This document shows positions 10,601 to 19,155 of a stretch of 64,000 nucleotides of DNA, in pieces (position 1 is the first letter of the stretch; each line of letters starts with the position of its first letter). Position numbers and translations under genes: made by a program. The stretch lies in the NCBI RefSeq assembly GCF_025148635.1, contig NZ_CP102269.1, positions 4,402,001-4,466,000 of the forward strand. Direction: 5' to 3'. The notes beneath the pieces are model-generated. The model searched no databases and was not told the origin of the DNA. It was given only the letters and a program-made list of their open reading frames with translations. The DNA comes from Butyricimonas virosa. Its GTDB lineage: Bacteria > Bacteroidota > Bacteroidia > Bacteroidales > Marinifilaceae.

Positions 10601-10780
10601 AAATTGCCAGAGGCTTTAATTACAACATATACTTATGATGTCAGAGGGAATGTAACATCAATAACAGAACCTGATGGATTGAAGACAACTTTTGAATATG
10701 ATGCTCTTGATCGTTTAATTGCTATAAAAGATCATGCAGGAAATTTAATTGAATCCTATGATTACCATTACAAAAATTAG
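7700..10780 (+). CDS. RHS/YD-repeat protein, first subunit
   Basis: 1026 residues with a signal peptide (MKTTTIITIIIFVHSVGLAQ). The N-terminal region (PVSLNSGALAIEIPLYTLKQ, then ISISYDATGIRVGSHPGWTGQNW) is the beta-rich start typical of Bacteroidota RHS proteins. The C-terminus carries YD repeats such as TYDVRGNVTSITEPDG and FEYDALDRLIAIKDHAG and then stops without an RHS core or a toxin domain. The next gene supplies the RHS core six bases later. By analogy with TcB/TcC of Tc toxins, this could be one part of a two-piece cocoon; that is inference. Confidence 0.85.
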   Translation: MKTTTIITIIIFVHSVGLAQNVHKTTFQRPEVATLSAEVQAPVSLNSGALAIEIPLYTLKQGDITVPISISYDATGIRVGSHPGWTGQNWTLKAGGVITRVTKSIPDESRVAWDMYILNSVIRNEYFWGNAYNFGKLLEPDWNTTSKITEWAMPGDNFSELEPDEFIFNFCGHAGKFYLDANGPRVIGQNGYIIEPILLHNLPLYDGRRPIQENGRINDDAYTYQDGNDKQYVQLRDCRIFGFKIIDPQGFIYYFGEYEKVDNGTINYYDDNFTGIEATSNFFSQLYDENYSTWYLVKIVSPLGYQVEFEYENNPEYACATFSNNYSMTKMRVNDQASFWNLWSPGYMQISSEGQFLDGSLIITRYLKSIKTDDQTINFKKSKAQALDYDYSFIQSYLHEIARTSYNPNIVSVFYGLYRIADSRAILNNNRQTVQSKVFYPDLLGWAKLDEISINWNTGNTLPIKFLFSYRENLSERLQLTSIQKKSGTEMEPPYQFEYNNSKKLPSYLDLRTDHWGYYNGTLPSITNKANYINYRQPNSNYTDSEILKKITYPTGGKKEFIYEPNKYSKVVRRDRTTGNISIVSVPESTGGGLRIKEIIERSDTNTLDQRKIYSYSEGILNGEIQYYWPDYKGRLTNGNTYTSEKFFSSTMLPVSDNPAGGSVSYTKVTESIPGSGRIEYTFTNHDTHSDQNAVSIDPQKSAYSPFTSRAMERGKLIKEEVFKEQEAQPIRRITYTYYMPNQENFLRAVQVRNYTLFDGTSPNVIEGSAYKIYTDPVLLKTRKEEVITENTSIPFKTEVTYAYNDLYLVSQEDKKESNPLSTSLTSSKITYSYAHNTNRVLKDKNILTLVSSIKKYNNDDIILETGYQYMANLPVATRKCIYTQGPTTYHIIWSNNVFDIKGNPVFTFYEGTLGEVQIWGFNYKRLIARVQNIPNYNMIKEAINIDPREISPLMNPDMELINSLREKLPEALITTYTYDVRGNVTSITEPDGLKTTFEYDALDRLIAIKDHAGNLIESYDYHYKN

Positions 10781-10816
10781 TTTGAAGTGTTTTTATTCAC
10801 AATAATGATTATCATA

Positions 10817-13800
10817 ATGAAAAGAATTATATATATTATTTGTATTTTTTCCCTTGGGTACTCGGGAAAAGTATTGTCACAATCTAGTAATCAGAACTAT
10901 ATTCAAAAACGTGTTTATCAAAATGAAAATGCGACAAAGCATCTAGATATATTAAATTATTATAATGGCATTGGTCAACTTGTTCAAACAATACAAAAAG
11001 AAGTAACACCCACTGGTAAAGATCTCGTTGAACTACAAGAATATGACATTGTTGGACGACAAACAAAATCATGGCTGCCAGTAACATCTTCGGGAAACGG
11101 TGATTACGTGAATCCAGTTGTTATCAAGAATTCTCAAGCTTTGTATAATCAAGATACTTCCCCTTATTCAGAAGTACAATATCAGCCTACACCTCTCGGT
11201 GATGAGAGTAAAAGATTCGGGCCAGGCCAAAATTGGTATAACAATGACAAGTCAATTAGAACCACATACCTTGTGAATAATTCAAGTGATAGCTTGGCTT
11301 GTATTGCTTTTGCAGTTTCTGGATCTAGAATGAATACTCAATTGAATAAGGTTTCCGATTTGTATCCTTCGGGCGAGTTACTTGTCATTCGAGTGATAAA
11401 TGAAGACAACAATGTTTCTTATACATTTAAAGATAAATCGGGGAAAATATTACTTAACCGTCAAGTCAATATTTCTAATGATAACAACAAGATATTTTTA
11501 GATACGTATATGGTTTACGATAATGCTGGTAATTTGTGTTATGTTCTTCCTCCTTTAGCAAAAGAAAAACTTATTGGTACTATTTGGAATGATGATAACC
11601 AGATTATAAAGGAATACGTTTATGTGTATAAATATGATGAAAGGTTTAGGTGCGTGAAGAAACGATTGCCGGGGACAGATTGGATATACCAAGTATTTGA
11701 TCAAAAAAATAGAATTGTTATGACACAGGACGGAAAAGACCGATTGGAGGATAAATGGACATACTGTGTTTATGATTATTTCGACCAAGTTATAGAGCAA
11801 AGTATTGTTACGGGAACGTTATCAAGAGATTTGATACAAGAGCGATTTGATGATCCAAATTTTTATAATAATTTACCTTATTTGGGAGGCACTAATGATA
11901 TACATAAACCATTTTCTGATGATACATTTAGTGTTGTTGATGTTTTGGCGAGCACTGCATACGGGAATGGTCGTTACGAGTGGGGATTTCTAGTAAAAGA
12001 AGCTTTATCTCAAGATCAGTTTTTGAGATACGATGAGAATAATTGGATTGCAGGGGGATGGATTGCGTGTGAACTCCCAAATTTTGATTATATTCGTGAG
12101 GATGATTCAATGAATCCGGTCTATTATATTTGTGACGATCCTGATGAACCGGGAGTACGTTATTATTATATCCCTGAGAATTTTTTACCGTACGTACAGA
12201 CGATCCTCGATTATGATATAATAGATTATTTTGAAATTTTGAATGAATTCCCAGGCTACGGAAGTCCTGCAGATTCAATAGAATATATTAATAAATCCAG
12301 GGTCGATTACCAAATTCTTAAAATTCCAGAACGATACGAGTTTGTAGAAATTCCGGGTTTTGTTTCTCTTTCAGACAAAAATGAAAATCCTCGGCGTTTA
12401 AAAACGTTCGAAAAGCTTTTGGTTTTTGATGGAAGAACGAATAAATCCTATATCACAAGATATTATTATTATGACAAAAAGAATAGAGTAATTCAAATTA
12501 CGGAGGATAATATTGCAGGAGGTATAAGTAGAACAAGTTACAAGTATGATTTCAATGGAAGGATATTGAAAAGTCAAGAAATCCATGAAATAGATGCTAA
12601 TAATACGGAGATATTGGATAATATTTACGAGTATGATCATGCAGGTAGAGTGACTAGTCACAAGATATCGATTGACAACACCATTCTTTCTCATATCAAT
12701 TTTCATTATGATGAATTAGGGCGACTTTCCAAAAAAGAATATATAAGTGGAACTTATATGTTAGAGGAATCTATAGATTATAATATTCGCGGCTGGTTGA
12801 CTAGTAAATCCAGTTCCGTTTTTAGCATGCAACTCAACTATGAAACTTCTAATATCACGAACTTAAGGCGTTATGATGGAAGTATTTCCGAATGGATATG
12901 GAAACAAGGTACTGATGCACAACAGATGTATGTTTTCAAGTACGATGGTATTAATCAATTACTAGAGGCGATCCCATACAAAAATAGTGGAACTTCTTGG
13001 GTTGCTAACACGAATAACTACACGGAAAGAAACATTAGCTATGACTTGAATGGTAATATTCTTTCACTTGAACGAACGGCAAACGGTTCGCTCGTGGATA
13101 ATTTAGTTTATTCTTATAGTGGGAATCAACTGACAAGCTTGACAGAAAATGTAACAGGGAATCCTATTGGGGATATTTATTCCAGGGGAAATGTCGCTAC
13201 CGGTATGTACACGTATGATCTCAACGGGAACATGATAACTGATAGCCGCAAAACTTTAGAAATTCAATATAACCCCCTAAATTTGGTACAACAAGTGAAG
13301 AAAGGAGGCAATGTACATGCTAATTATACGTTTCTTGCAGATGGAACAAAACTTCGTGTTAGGGAGGGGAATTCTATGAATGGATATGAATATATTGGTT
13401 CTATGGTTTTCAGGAAAAGTAGTGCTGGACTTCAACTTGAAACGGTACTATTTGAGAATGGCGTAATCCAAGTTAACCGATCAGGAAATAATATTACTAG
13501 AAATGTTAACTATTTTCTAAAGGATCATCTTGGCAGTATTCGAGCTATAATTAACGGTAGTGGTGTTGTTCTGGAAAGAAACGATTATTATCCTTTTGGC
13601 GCAAGACACACAAGGGGTGATTACGCTATTTCAAACAATCGTTACAAGTACAATGGCAAGGAGGAGCAAACAACAGGAGATTTGGCTTACTTGGATTACG
13701 GAATGCGAATGTATGATAGCGAATTAGGAAGATGGTTCGGTGTAGATATTAAAGCTGAAGCTTTTTATTCATGGTCACCATATACCTATGTAATGAATAA

Positions 13801-14494
13801 CCCGATAAATGCCGTAGATTTAAAAGGAGATAGTGTTTGGTTCTCCGTTGAGAATAATATTGCAATGATGCATGTTACAGGAAAAGTAATAAATAGATCA
13901 AGCGATAATATTAATATGACACGTGCAGCAAAAGACATCGCATCCGATATTTCGAAGGCATTTGGTGGAGAATTTAAAGTTAACGGAAAAACCTATACAA
14001 TGAAAACTGATGTTCAAATTACAGCGGTAACTTCAATGGACGATGTATCTTCTTCAGACCATTTATTCGTTCTGTCAGATAGAATAGAGTCTGCAGATAT
14101 AGCAGGACGAGCGGCAACAAATGAAATTGGAGGAAAGGTTATGTCGGTATGGTCTGGTGATTTTGCCGATAATGATTGGCTTGGTAATAATCTATCATAT
14201 AATAAAACTCGTAGTGCAGTACATGAATTTGGACACGCATTGGGGCTAACGCACGAAACGGCAAGTGGATGGCGTAATTTAATGAATCAAGGAAGTAGAG
14301 GCTCGAACGTATCTTCAGACCAAAGAGTAACTGCTGTTTATAACTACCGACAAGGATATCTCAATAGAGGCGATAATTCCATGATGATTAGAGGAGTTCT
14401 ACAGCCTAATCCATATTACAAATATTTCAACTATGCTAGGAAGCGGTCTGAAGTAATACATATAAATTCAATAGGACTAAATCATAAATACTGA
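10817..14494 (+). CDS. RHS core protein with C-terminal metzincin-type metalloprotease domain
   Basis: 1225 residues from the ATG at 10817, chosen because a signal peptide (MKRIIYIICIFSLGYS) begins there; an upstream in-frame start at 10787 is possible. The N-terminus resembles DUF6443 (YQNENATKHLDILNYYNGIG QLVQT). YD repeats follow, then the RHS core with YYPFGARHTRG, YKYNGKEEQ, LDYGMRMYDSELGRWFGVD and YVMNNPINAVDLKGD. After the core, about 200 residues form a distinct C-terminal domain. It has HEFGHALGLTH, an exact HExxHxxGxxH zinc motif, about residue 1136, followed by a Met-turn-like NLMNQG, so it looks like a metzincin protease. In polymorphic RHS toxins the effector sits exactly there. 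The candidate immunity gene starts 5 bases downstream. Confidence 0.88.
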   Translation: MKRIIYIICIFSLGYSGKVLSQSSNQNYIQKRVYQNENATKHLDILNYYNGIGQLVQTIQKEVTPTGKDLVELQEYDIVGRQTKSWLPVTSSGNGDYVNPVVIKNSQALYNQDTSPYSEVQYQPTPLGDESKRFGPGQNWYNNDKSIRTTYLVNNSSDSLACIAFAVSGSRMNTQLNKVSDLYPSGELLVIRVINEDNNVSYTFKDKSGKILLNRQVNISNDNNKIFLDTYMVYDNAGNLCYVLPPLAKEKLIGTIWNDDNQIIKEYVYVYKYDERFRCVKKRLPGTDWIYQVFDQKNRIVMTQDGKDRLEDKWTYCVYDYFDQVIEQSIVTGTLSRDLIQERFDDPNFYNNLPYLGGTNDIHKPFSDDTFSVVDVLASTAYGNGRYEWGFLVKEALSQDQFLRYDENNWIAGGWIACELPNFDYIREDDSMNPVYYICDDPDEPGVRYYYIPENFLPYVQTILDYDIIDYFEILNEFPGYGSPADSIEYINKSRVDYQILKIPERYEFVEIPGFVSLSDKNENPRRLKTFEKLLVFDGRTNKSYITRYYYYDKKNRVIQITEDNIAGGISRTSYKYDFNGRILKSQEIHEIDANNTEILDNIYEYDHAGRVTSHKISIDNTILSHINFHYDELGRLSKKEYISGTYMLEESIDYNIRGWLTSKSSSVFSMQLNYETSNITNLRRYDGSISEWIWKQGTDAQQMYVFKYDGINQLLEAIPYKNSGTSWVANTNNYTERNISYDLNGNILSLERTANGSLVDNLVYSYSGNQLTSLTENVTGNPIGDIYSRGNVATGMYTYDLNGNMITDSRKTLEIQYNPLNLVQQVKKGGNVHANYTFLADGTKLRVREGNSMNGYEYIGSMVFRKSSAGLQLETVLFENGVIQVNRSGNNITRNVNYFLKDHLGSIRAIINGSGVVLERNDYYPFGARHTRGDYAISNNRYKYNGKEEQTTGDLAYLDYGMRMYDSELGRWFGVDIKAEAFYSWSPYTYVMNNPINAVDLKGDSVWFSVENNIAMMHVTGKVINRSSDNINMTRAAKDIASDISKAFGGEFKVNGKTYTMKTDVQITAVTSMDDVSSSDHLFVLSDRIESADIAGRAATNEIGGKVMSVWSGDFADNDWLGNNLSYNKTRSAVHEFGHALGLTHETASGWRNLMNQGSRGSNVSSDQRVTAVYNYRQGYLNRGDNSMMIRGVLQPNPYYKYFNYARKRSEVIHINSIGLNHKY

Positions 14495-14499
14495 TTGAT

Positions 14500-14895
14500 A
14501 TGCGAAAAATAATAATTTCAGCAATAATACTTGTTATTCTTCTTATTATTGTAATAATATTAGTACACAAGAGGGATACAGATGTTTATCTATCTCTTGC
14601 AGGATATTCACCTTATGGCTGCATTGATATGCAAGTAGATATTGATAATGAGCGTGTTTTCTCGGATACTGTTTCATACACAGCATTTACTCCTAAAAAA
14701 ATAAATCTGCCAATGCGATTAGGTTTCCATCGAGTATCAGTAGAATCAAATTCATTAAAAATAAAAAAAGACAAAATAATATTTCTGTTTTTTAATCAAT
14801 TTATTATGATCGAATTTTATAATAAGGCTAAATTTGTAAGAGATAATCCTGAATTTGAAATAAGAACACACTTCAATCCTTTTTATCTAGAATAA
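14500..14895 (+). CDS. Membrane-anchored candidate immunity protein
   Basis: 131 residues. An N-terminal transmembrane anchor (about residues 4-23, rich in I, L and V) is followed by a beta-rich domain predicted to be outside the cytoplasm (TDVYLSLAGYSPYGCIDMQVD). No family is recognised. It begins 5 bases after the stop of the RHS-metalloprotease gene, and a strong hairpin closes the unit. Position and topology are what one expects of an immunity protein guarding against a periplasmic protease; that role is inference from context only. Confidence 0.65.
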   Translation: MRKIIISAIILVILLIIVIILVHKRDTDVYLSLAGYSPYGCIDMQVDIDNERVFSDTVSYTAFTPKKINLPMRLGFHRVSVESNSLKIKKDKIIFLFFNQFIMIEFYNKAKFVRDNPEFEIRTHFNPFYLE

Positions 14896-14902
14896 ATATT
14901 CA

Positions 14903-14931
14903 CCCCCGCAAACCATCATTGTTTGCGGGGG
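14903..14931. terminator. Terminator-like hairpin ending the RHS unit
   Basis: CCCCCGCAAAC at 14903-14913 pairs perfectly over 11 bp with GTTTGCGGGGG at 14921-14931. There is no T-run after it, so it is terminator-like rather than a classical intrinsic terminator. Confidence 0.5.
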
Positions 14932-14936
14932 ACAAG

Positions 14937-15140
14937 GCCTGTCTTGCACGCATCAGACAACGTTTTAAAACCACATTGGCTGAAAATACCTACGCCCACT
15001 TACGATCTCGCAAAAAGAACTTTCTCTTCTGTGGCAACCATGAAGTGACAGAAAACACAGCCATGATCTGTTTACTGCTGGCAACCACTAAGGCACAGCC
15101 CCCCCTCAAAGAATGGCTCAATGTTTTAGTTATCACAGGG
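14937..15140 (+). pseudogene. IS66-family transposase C-terminal remnant
   Basis: A stretch of about 65 codons reads RFKTTLAENTYAHLRSRKKN, then FLFCGNHEVTENTAMICLLLAT and LKEWLNVLV. This matches the C-terminal end of IS66 transposases (ENAIRP, RKNYLFAGSHEAA, AMIYSLLATCK, PYEWL). No upstream part of the transposase or other IS66 orf is present. The remnant lies between the RHS unit and the left end of the IS21-type element. Confidence 0.7.
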
Positions 15141-15329
15141 TCTTTCCATACTTTTCTCACCTTCTCGTAATCATGTTGGAAAATCCACTCAAAGTAGTCC
15201 CCTTAATTCACAGTAATTTGACCCCTGTTAAATTTTCCCATTCTCCCTTCTGTTTATTCTTGTTTTCTTCGTATTCTTCCTGTCCGTTATGCCGGGTTCT
15301 ACATTAAATTTCGTTTACAAATATAACGA

Positions 15330-16067
15330 TTATTTTTTACTTTTACATTTCCGCAGCGACTCCCCGAAGAGTTCAATGCGTATGGCCTGATGCACAATTC
15401 TGTCCAGAACGGCATCGGCAATCGTCTTTTCTCCAATAACGTCATACCAGTCTTTTACCGGTACCTGTGATGTTATGATGGTAGATTTTTTACCATGCCT
15501 GTCCTCTATGATATCCATCAGATTCATCCGCCCCTGGGAATCGAAAGGTTGTATACCAAAATCATCCAGTATAAGCATATCCAACCTTTCGATTTTCTTG
15601 AGTTCTTGCAGGATTGTACCTTTTGCCTTGGCAACCTTAAGCATCCCCATAAGTCTGGATGTATTGGCATATAACACTTTATATCCTTTTTGGCAAGCCT
15701 GGAAGCCAAAAGCTGTTGCCAGATAACTTTTACCTGTTCCGGCGCTTCCGGTAATAAACAGGTCTTTGCGCTCTCTGACAAAAGTCAGGTCGGCCAAACG
15801 CAGGGTAAGGTTCTTGTCCAGCCCCCTTTCCACCGAGAAGTCTATTTCTTCAATGGTGGCCTTGTATCTGAAGGAGGCCTGACGGATAGCCCTCTCTACC
15901 GCACGGTTTCTGCGGTCATCCCATTCACTTGAAACCAGCCATGAGACGAACTGGTCGGTAGTCATACTCTCTGTCCGATGTGTTTCCAAACTTGTTTTAA
16001 AGGCATAATACATACCTTTAAGGTTCATTCCTAACATCTTTTCCAATGTATCCTGATTCATTTCCAT
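15330..16067 (-). CDS. istB: IS21-family helper ATPase IstB
   Basis: 245 residues from the ATG at 16067 (MEMNQDTLEKMLGMNLKGM). This start is preferred over a longer reading that would overlap istA deeply. Walker A is GSAGTGKSYLA, Walker B is MLILDDFG, and the AAA+ core ends in LDRIVHQAIRIELFGESLR, all typical of IstB. IstB assembles on target DNA and promotes transposition by IstA. The gap to istA is 16 bases. It appears intact. Confidence 0.93.
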   Translation of the reverse strand: MEMNQDTLEKMLGMNLKGMYYAFKTSLETHRTESMTTDQFVSWLVSSEWDDRRNRAVERAIRQASFRYKATIEEIDFSVERGLDKNLTLRLADLTFVRERKDLFITGSAGTGKSYLATAFGFQACQKGYKVLYANTSRLMGMLKVAKAKGTILQELKKIERLDMLILDDFGIQPFDSQGRMNLMDIIEDRHGKKSTIITSQVPVKDWYDVIGEKTIADAVLDRIVHQAIRIELFGESLRKCKSKK

Positions 16068-16083
16068 ATTGCATCTGGTTGGT

Positions 16084-17640
16084 TTATTGATAATATTCTT
16101 TTCCTCTGATATTCTCATGGGAAGGCATCTCCGTTTCTTGCCCGGCACTGTCTTCCAACGGGAACTCATCCTGCCGGTTGTTAAGGATGCGCTCAATGAT
16201 GGGGTAATTGTACAGACCGTAACTTGTAGCCCAACGACAGGCATTGGTCAGTCGGGTGTTGCCGACCCTGCGTGCGAAGCTAAGAATGCCCTGGCACGAT
16301 TTATAGGCTTGCTCCGGATGTTTTTTCTCTTCCATCACCCGACGGATATATGCCTCCACGTCCGGATGGATAGCTGCCGCCTCATGTATAAATTTGTCCG
16401 GGTTCCATTCCGTGATATAGCGATGGTGTGAAGCCAGATGCTCTTCCAGGGTCGTGTACCGGCAACGGGCCCTGTTGCGGGTATGGGTGGCAATCAGCTC
16501 GTAGCCGTAATAGATGCATACCTGGCGTGAGGTATATGACAGGATGACTTTCTTGCCTATATAGCGGCAAGGCACGCTGTAGTAATGGGCATCTTCCCCC
16601 AGGCGGACATGGCCGTTTTTCATCACGGTAGCCCTGTAACGATGCCTGAGTTCAAAGCGGATGGGATTTAGTTTGCGCAGGGAATCACGTTCTATCTCCT
16701 CGAACTGTTCCCGCCGACTGTATTTGCGGCCTGTGAGCGGAGTGTTGTTATGGAGTTCCAATGCCACGCGGATAGCCGCGTTCAGTGAATCCAGGTCATA
16801 AAACTCGCGTTCCTGTATCTTGGGATAGATACTGCGGTAAATCAGTTTAACGGCACCTTCCACCAGCGCCTTGTCACGTGGCTTGTAAGCCCTGGCGGGG
16901 ATTACGGTACAGCCGTAATGTTCGGCAAAAGCGGCAAAGTCTTCATTCAGGATAGCCTCGTATTTACTGCTCTTGGTAACGGCAGACTTGAGATTATCCG
17001 GGATGATGGCGGAGGGAACTCCCTGGTAGTATAACAGGGCGTTTTCCGAAGCACGGATCAAGTCCTCTTTTTTCTGGCTCATGACAGCTTCCACATAGGT
17101 TAACTGGCTGCAAGGAAGAATCGCGACAAAAACCTCCACAGGAATGATTTCTCCCGTATCAAGGTCGATGATGGAAAGTTTGTCGCCGGCGAAGTCTATG
17201 AACATTTTATCACCGGCTTTATGCTCAAGATGCATGATGGGACGGCTGCAGGCTATATATTGCTGAATCAGAATATAGAAGCGGGTGCGTCCGTAGCCAT
17301 CCGGATGGGAAGAAAGGTACTCGCGATGCAATGCCTCGCGGGTAACACCTTTCTTCTTAAGCCGCTTGCAATACTCGGGTAACAACGACTTTAGTTCTCC
17401 CAGCCGTTCACTTTCCGTCTTTACTCTGCTCTTTTCGTGGAATAACTTTGAGAGTTCCTGGTCCGGCAGGGACAACATCTGCTCATAATCCAAACCGCTA
17501 CGTTGAAATACTTGTAAGTATTTCTTGACCGTGTTGCGAGAGACGCTTAACATACTGCTGATACTTTTGGTCCCATGACCCTGGGAGTAACAGCGTAACA
17601 CTTGACGAATCTTTTCCATTCCTAATTGTTTATTGGGCAT
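16084..17640 (-). CDS. istA: IS21-family transposase IstA
   Basis: 518 residues. An N-terminal helix-turn-helix (KSISSMLSVSRNTVKKYLQ, residues about 25-43) is followed by an rve-type DDE integrase core. MFIDFAGDKLSIID carries the first aspartate, IIPDNLKSAV the second, and ALVEGAVKLIYRSIYP the glutamate region. A beta-barrel Mu-type C-terminal domain follows (HYYSVPCRYIGKKV). Length and motifs are those of an intact IstA. Confidence 0.93.
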   Translation of the reverse strand: MPNKQLGMEKIRQVLRCYSQGHGTKSISSMLSVSRNTVKKYLQVFQRSGLDYEQMLSLPDQELSKLFHEKSRVKTESERLGELKSLLPEYCKRLKKKGVTREALHREYLSSHPDGYGRTRFYILIQQYIACSRPIMHLEHKAGDKMFIDFAGDKLSIIDLDTGEIIPVEVFVAILPCSQLTYVEAVMSQKKEDLIRASENALLYYQGVPSAIIPDNLKSAVTKSSKYEAILNEDFAAFAEHYGCTVIPARAYKPRDKALVEGAVKLIYRSIYPKIQEREFYDLDSLNAAIRVALELHNNTPLTGRKYSRREQFEEIERDSLRKLNPIRFELRHRYRATVMKNGHVRLGEDAHYYSVPCRYIGKKVILSYTSRQVCIYYGYELIATHTRNRARCRYTTLEEHLASHHRYITEWNPDKFIHEAAAIHPDVEAYIRRVMEEKKHPEQAYKSCQGILSFARRVGNTRLTNACRWATSYGLYNYPIIERILNNRQDEFPLEDSAGQETEMPSHENIRGKEYYQ

Positions 17641-17715
17641 AAATGACTTTTATTTGTTTTTAACAAACAAAATAGAATTATAGACCGGATAAACAAAAAT
17701 CAAACTCACTTTTGG

Positions 17716-17781
17716 GGGATCATTTTAAAGTGAATTTAAGGGATCACTTTCGAGTGAATTTAGGGGATCACTTTAAAGTGG
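17716..17781. repeat. Triplicated transposase-site repeats at the IS21 right end
   Basis: Three near-copies of GGGATCACTTTAAAGTGAATTT spaced about 24 bases apart occupy this stretch between the istA start and the right terminus (GGGATCATTTTAAAGTG, GGGATCACTTTCGAGTG, GGGATCACTTTAAAGTG). Multiple terminal binding sites are a known property of IS21 elements. Confidence 0.65.
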
Positions 17782-17815
17782 ACGGAAGGGGGCAAATATG
17801 AGTGAATTTTCCAAC

Positions 17816-18212
17816 TATTATAAAGTATAATTCCCTCTTCTTTAACCTGAGTATAAAAATATCTGCTTTCTCCAATAAACTTATTAAAGTTCTTAATATC
17901 ATCATTGATAAACGGAACAAGTGCATCCCGATCAAAATCCTTACCTGTAAAAAATATACCTTCTACATTATCCAAAATGGTTTCGGCTCTCTTATTATTT
18001 ATCCCGCTTGTTATCAATAAAATATCATAATCGGAGATCTTAACAGTAGGAATACCTCCACCCCGTACTCCACGATGGACATAATTATCTCTTGCATAAC
18101 TACCATACTGAATAATAAACACTGTTTGATACAGCCGTTTTAATACCTCTTTAACAAGAACCTCTAGATCAGCTTGCTTGTCGCTTGGTAGATACACAAT
18201 TGAGTTTTTCAT
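17816..18212 (-). pseudogene. Nucleotidyltransferase (MNT-type) gene truncated by the IS21 element
   Basis: About 132 native codons from the ATG at 18212. IIQYGSYARDNYV and ISDYDILLIT give the GS...DxD nucleotidyltransferase motif; FINDDIKNFNKFIGESRYFY and EEGIILYNS follow. The continuing frame (SWKIHSYLPPSVHFKVIP) is encoded by the IS21 end, so the native C-terminus is lost. Intact relatives in Bacteroidota carry a C-terminal HEPN domain, so this was probably an MNT-HEPN fusion of toxin-antitoxin type. The displaced C-terminal half is not found on the other side of the element (the left flank is an IS66 remnant), so a deletion has occurred too. Confidence 0.75.
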
Positions 18213-18510
18213 GATTTTACCATATTATGTTATTGGATAGACAAATGTACACAAAAAGAAAGAATGATTTTAACTTTACGGATCTAAATTGTATATTCGC
18301 AGTACGTTCCTGTTATTATTTGTTTTGTTTGCACTTCTACAAAATGAATAAACTAATATAACTACTGTATTATCCGTAAAAAAGTTTACAATAAACCTAT
18401 ATCAAAATTGCTAAAAACACATTTCGCTACAAAGTGGTATATAAATGCTTAAAATAAACAGTATTATAGATGCATTTATTATATATAGTTTTCATTGATA
18501 TTTCTATTCA

Positions 18511-18538
18511 AAAAAAATAGCTTTCATAGCTATTTTGC
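18511..18538. terminator. Bidirectional terminator-like hairpin
   Basis: AAAATAGCT at 18514-18522 pairs perfectly with AGCTATTTT at 18528-18536, with A and T runs on both sides. It is the only structure I see in the 427 bases between the truncated nucleotidyltransferase and the next start. Confidence 0.45.
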
Positions 18539-18639
18539 ATCATTTTATTTTGTTATTTCTAATTTTATTTATATATTTACAGTATGCTAGAATTGACGTA
18601 AAAAGTACATTTAATAATTTTTTTCAAATCATCATGGCC

Positions 18640-19155
18640 ATGAAAAGAACATCGCTCTCATTTTTGACGATAATCATTCTTATATTGTCATCGTCATGCG
18701 CCTCGCTAAATCAAAATTCAGCGAAAAAAGTAATTACAACAGCTATCAAAGCAAAAATCGACAGCCGGAACTACGTTATTGAAATGCCCAAAACACTTAC
18801 GACCAATTACAAGCGTATGTTCATACCGGAATATATCCACGTGAGCGGAGACTCCCTGCTCTCTTTCACAGAATACGATAATCAAGATGAATTAAACAAT
18901 TACCAGAAAGATTTTGTCGAGCAAATGCAAAGTGCCAAGTATAAAATCTTTGATTACACGCAAACACAACACCGAGGAGGTCGAATAGAAGTCAGTTTTT
19001 GGTATAATTCTGTCTACAAAGGGAATGATCCGCAAATTGTGGTGATAAACCAAGGAAATCTAATCCCCGTACGATACAAGTTAGTGTTTGGACGTTCCAA
19101 TAAAGTTCGTATTTATAGGGATTCATATGCTATCGCCGGAATATTGAAATTATAA
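18640..19155 (+). CDS. Lipoprotein, possibly DUF4251-like
   Basis: 171 residues from ATG 18640, where the signal peptide MKRTSLSFLTIIILILSSSC begins; the lipobox cysteine follows SSS. The mature part (IDSRNYVIEMPKTL, LTTNYKRMF, GGRIEVSFWY, YRDSYAIAGIL) has the layout of Bacteroidota DUF4251 lipoproteins, but similarity is only moderate by eye. An in-frame ATG at 18634 is an alternative start. The function is unknown. Confidence 0.65.
   Translation: MKRTSLSFLTIIILILSSSCASLNQNSAKKVITTAIKAKIDSRNYVIEMPKTLTTNYKRMFIPEYIHVSGDSLLSFTEYDNQDELNNYQKDFVEQMQSAKYKIFDYTQTQHRGGRIEVSFWYNSVYKGNDPQIVVINQGNLIPVRYKLVFGRSNKVRIYRDSYAIAGILKL

Larger units (their letters stand above)
15175..17815. mobile_element. IS21-family insertion sequence (istA/istB)
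   Basis: About 2.64 kb. The ends carry a matching inverted repeat: GTTGGAAAATCCACTCA on the left (15175) and GTTGGAAAATTCACTCA on the right, read inward from 17815. Further copies of a TTCACT...AAAGTGATCCC type repeat near the right end look like multiple transposase sites, usual for IS21. It contains intact istA and istB on the minus strand. The end positions are estimated by eye and no target duplication is clear. It is inserted into an MNT-type nucleotidyltransferase gene on the right and abuts an IS66 remnant on the left. Confidence 0.8.

Noticed and set aside
14919..15170. Independent small gene from ATG-like start at 14919
   Set aside because: The sequence is a decayed C-terminus of an IS66 transposase without its upstream part.
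16068..16244. Long N-terminal form of IstB
   Set aside because: The extra 59 codons overlap istA and have no IstB similarity; MEMNQDTLEKML is a normal IstB start.
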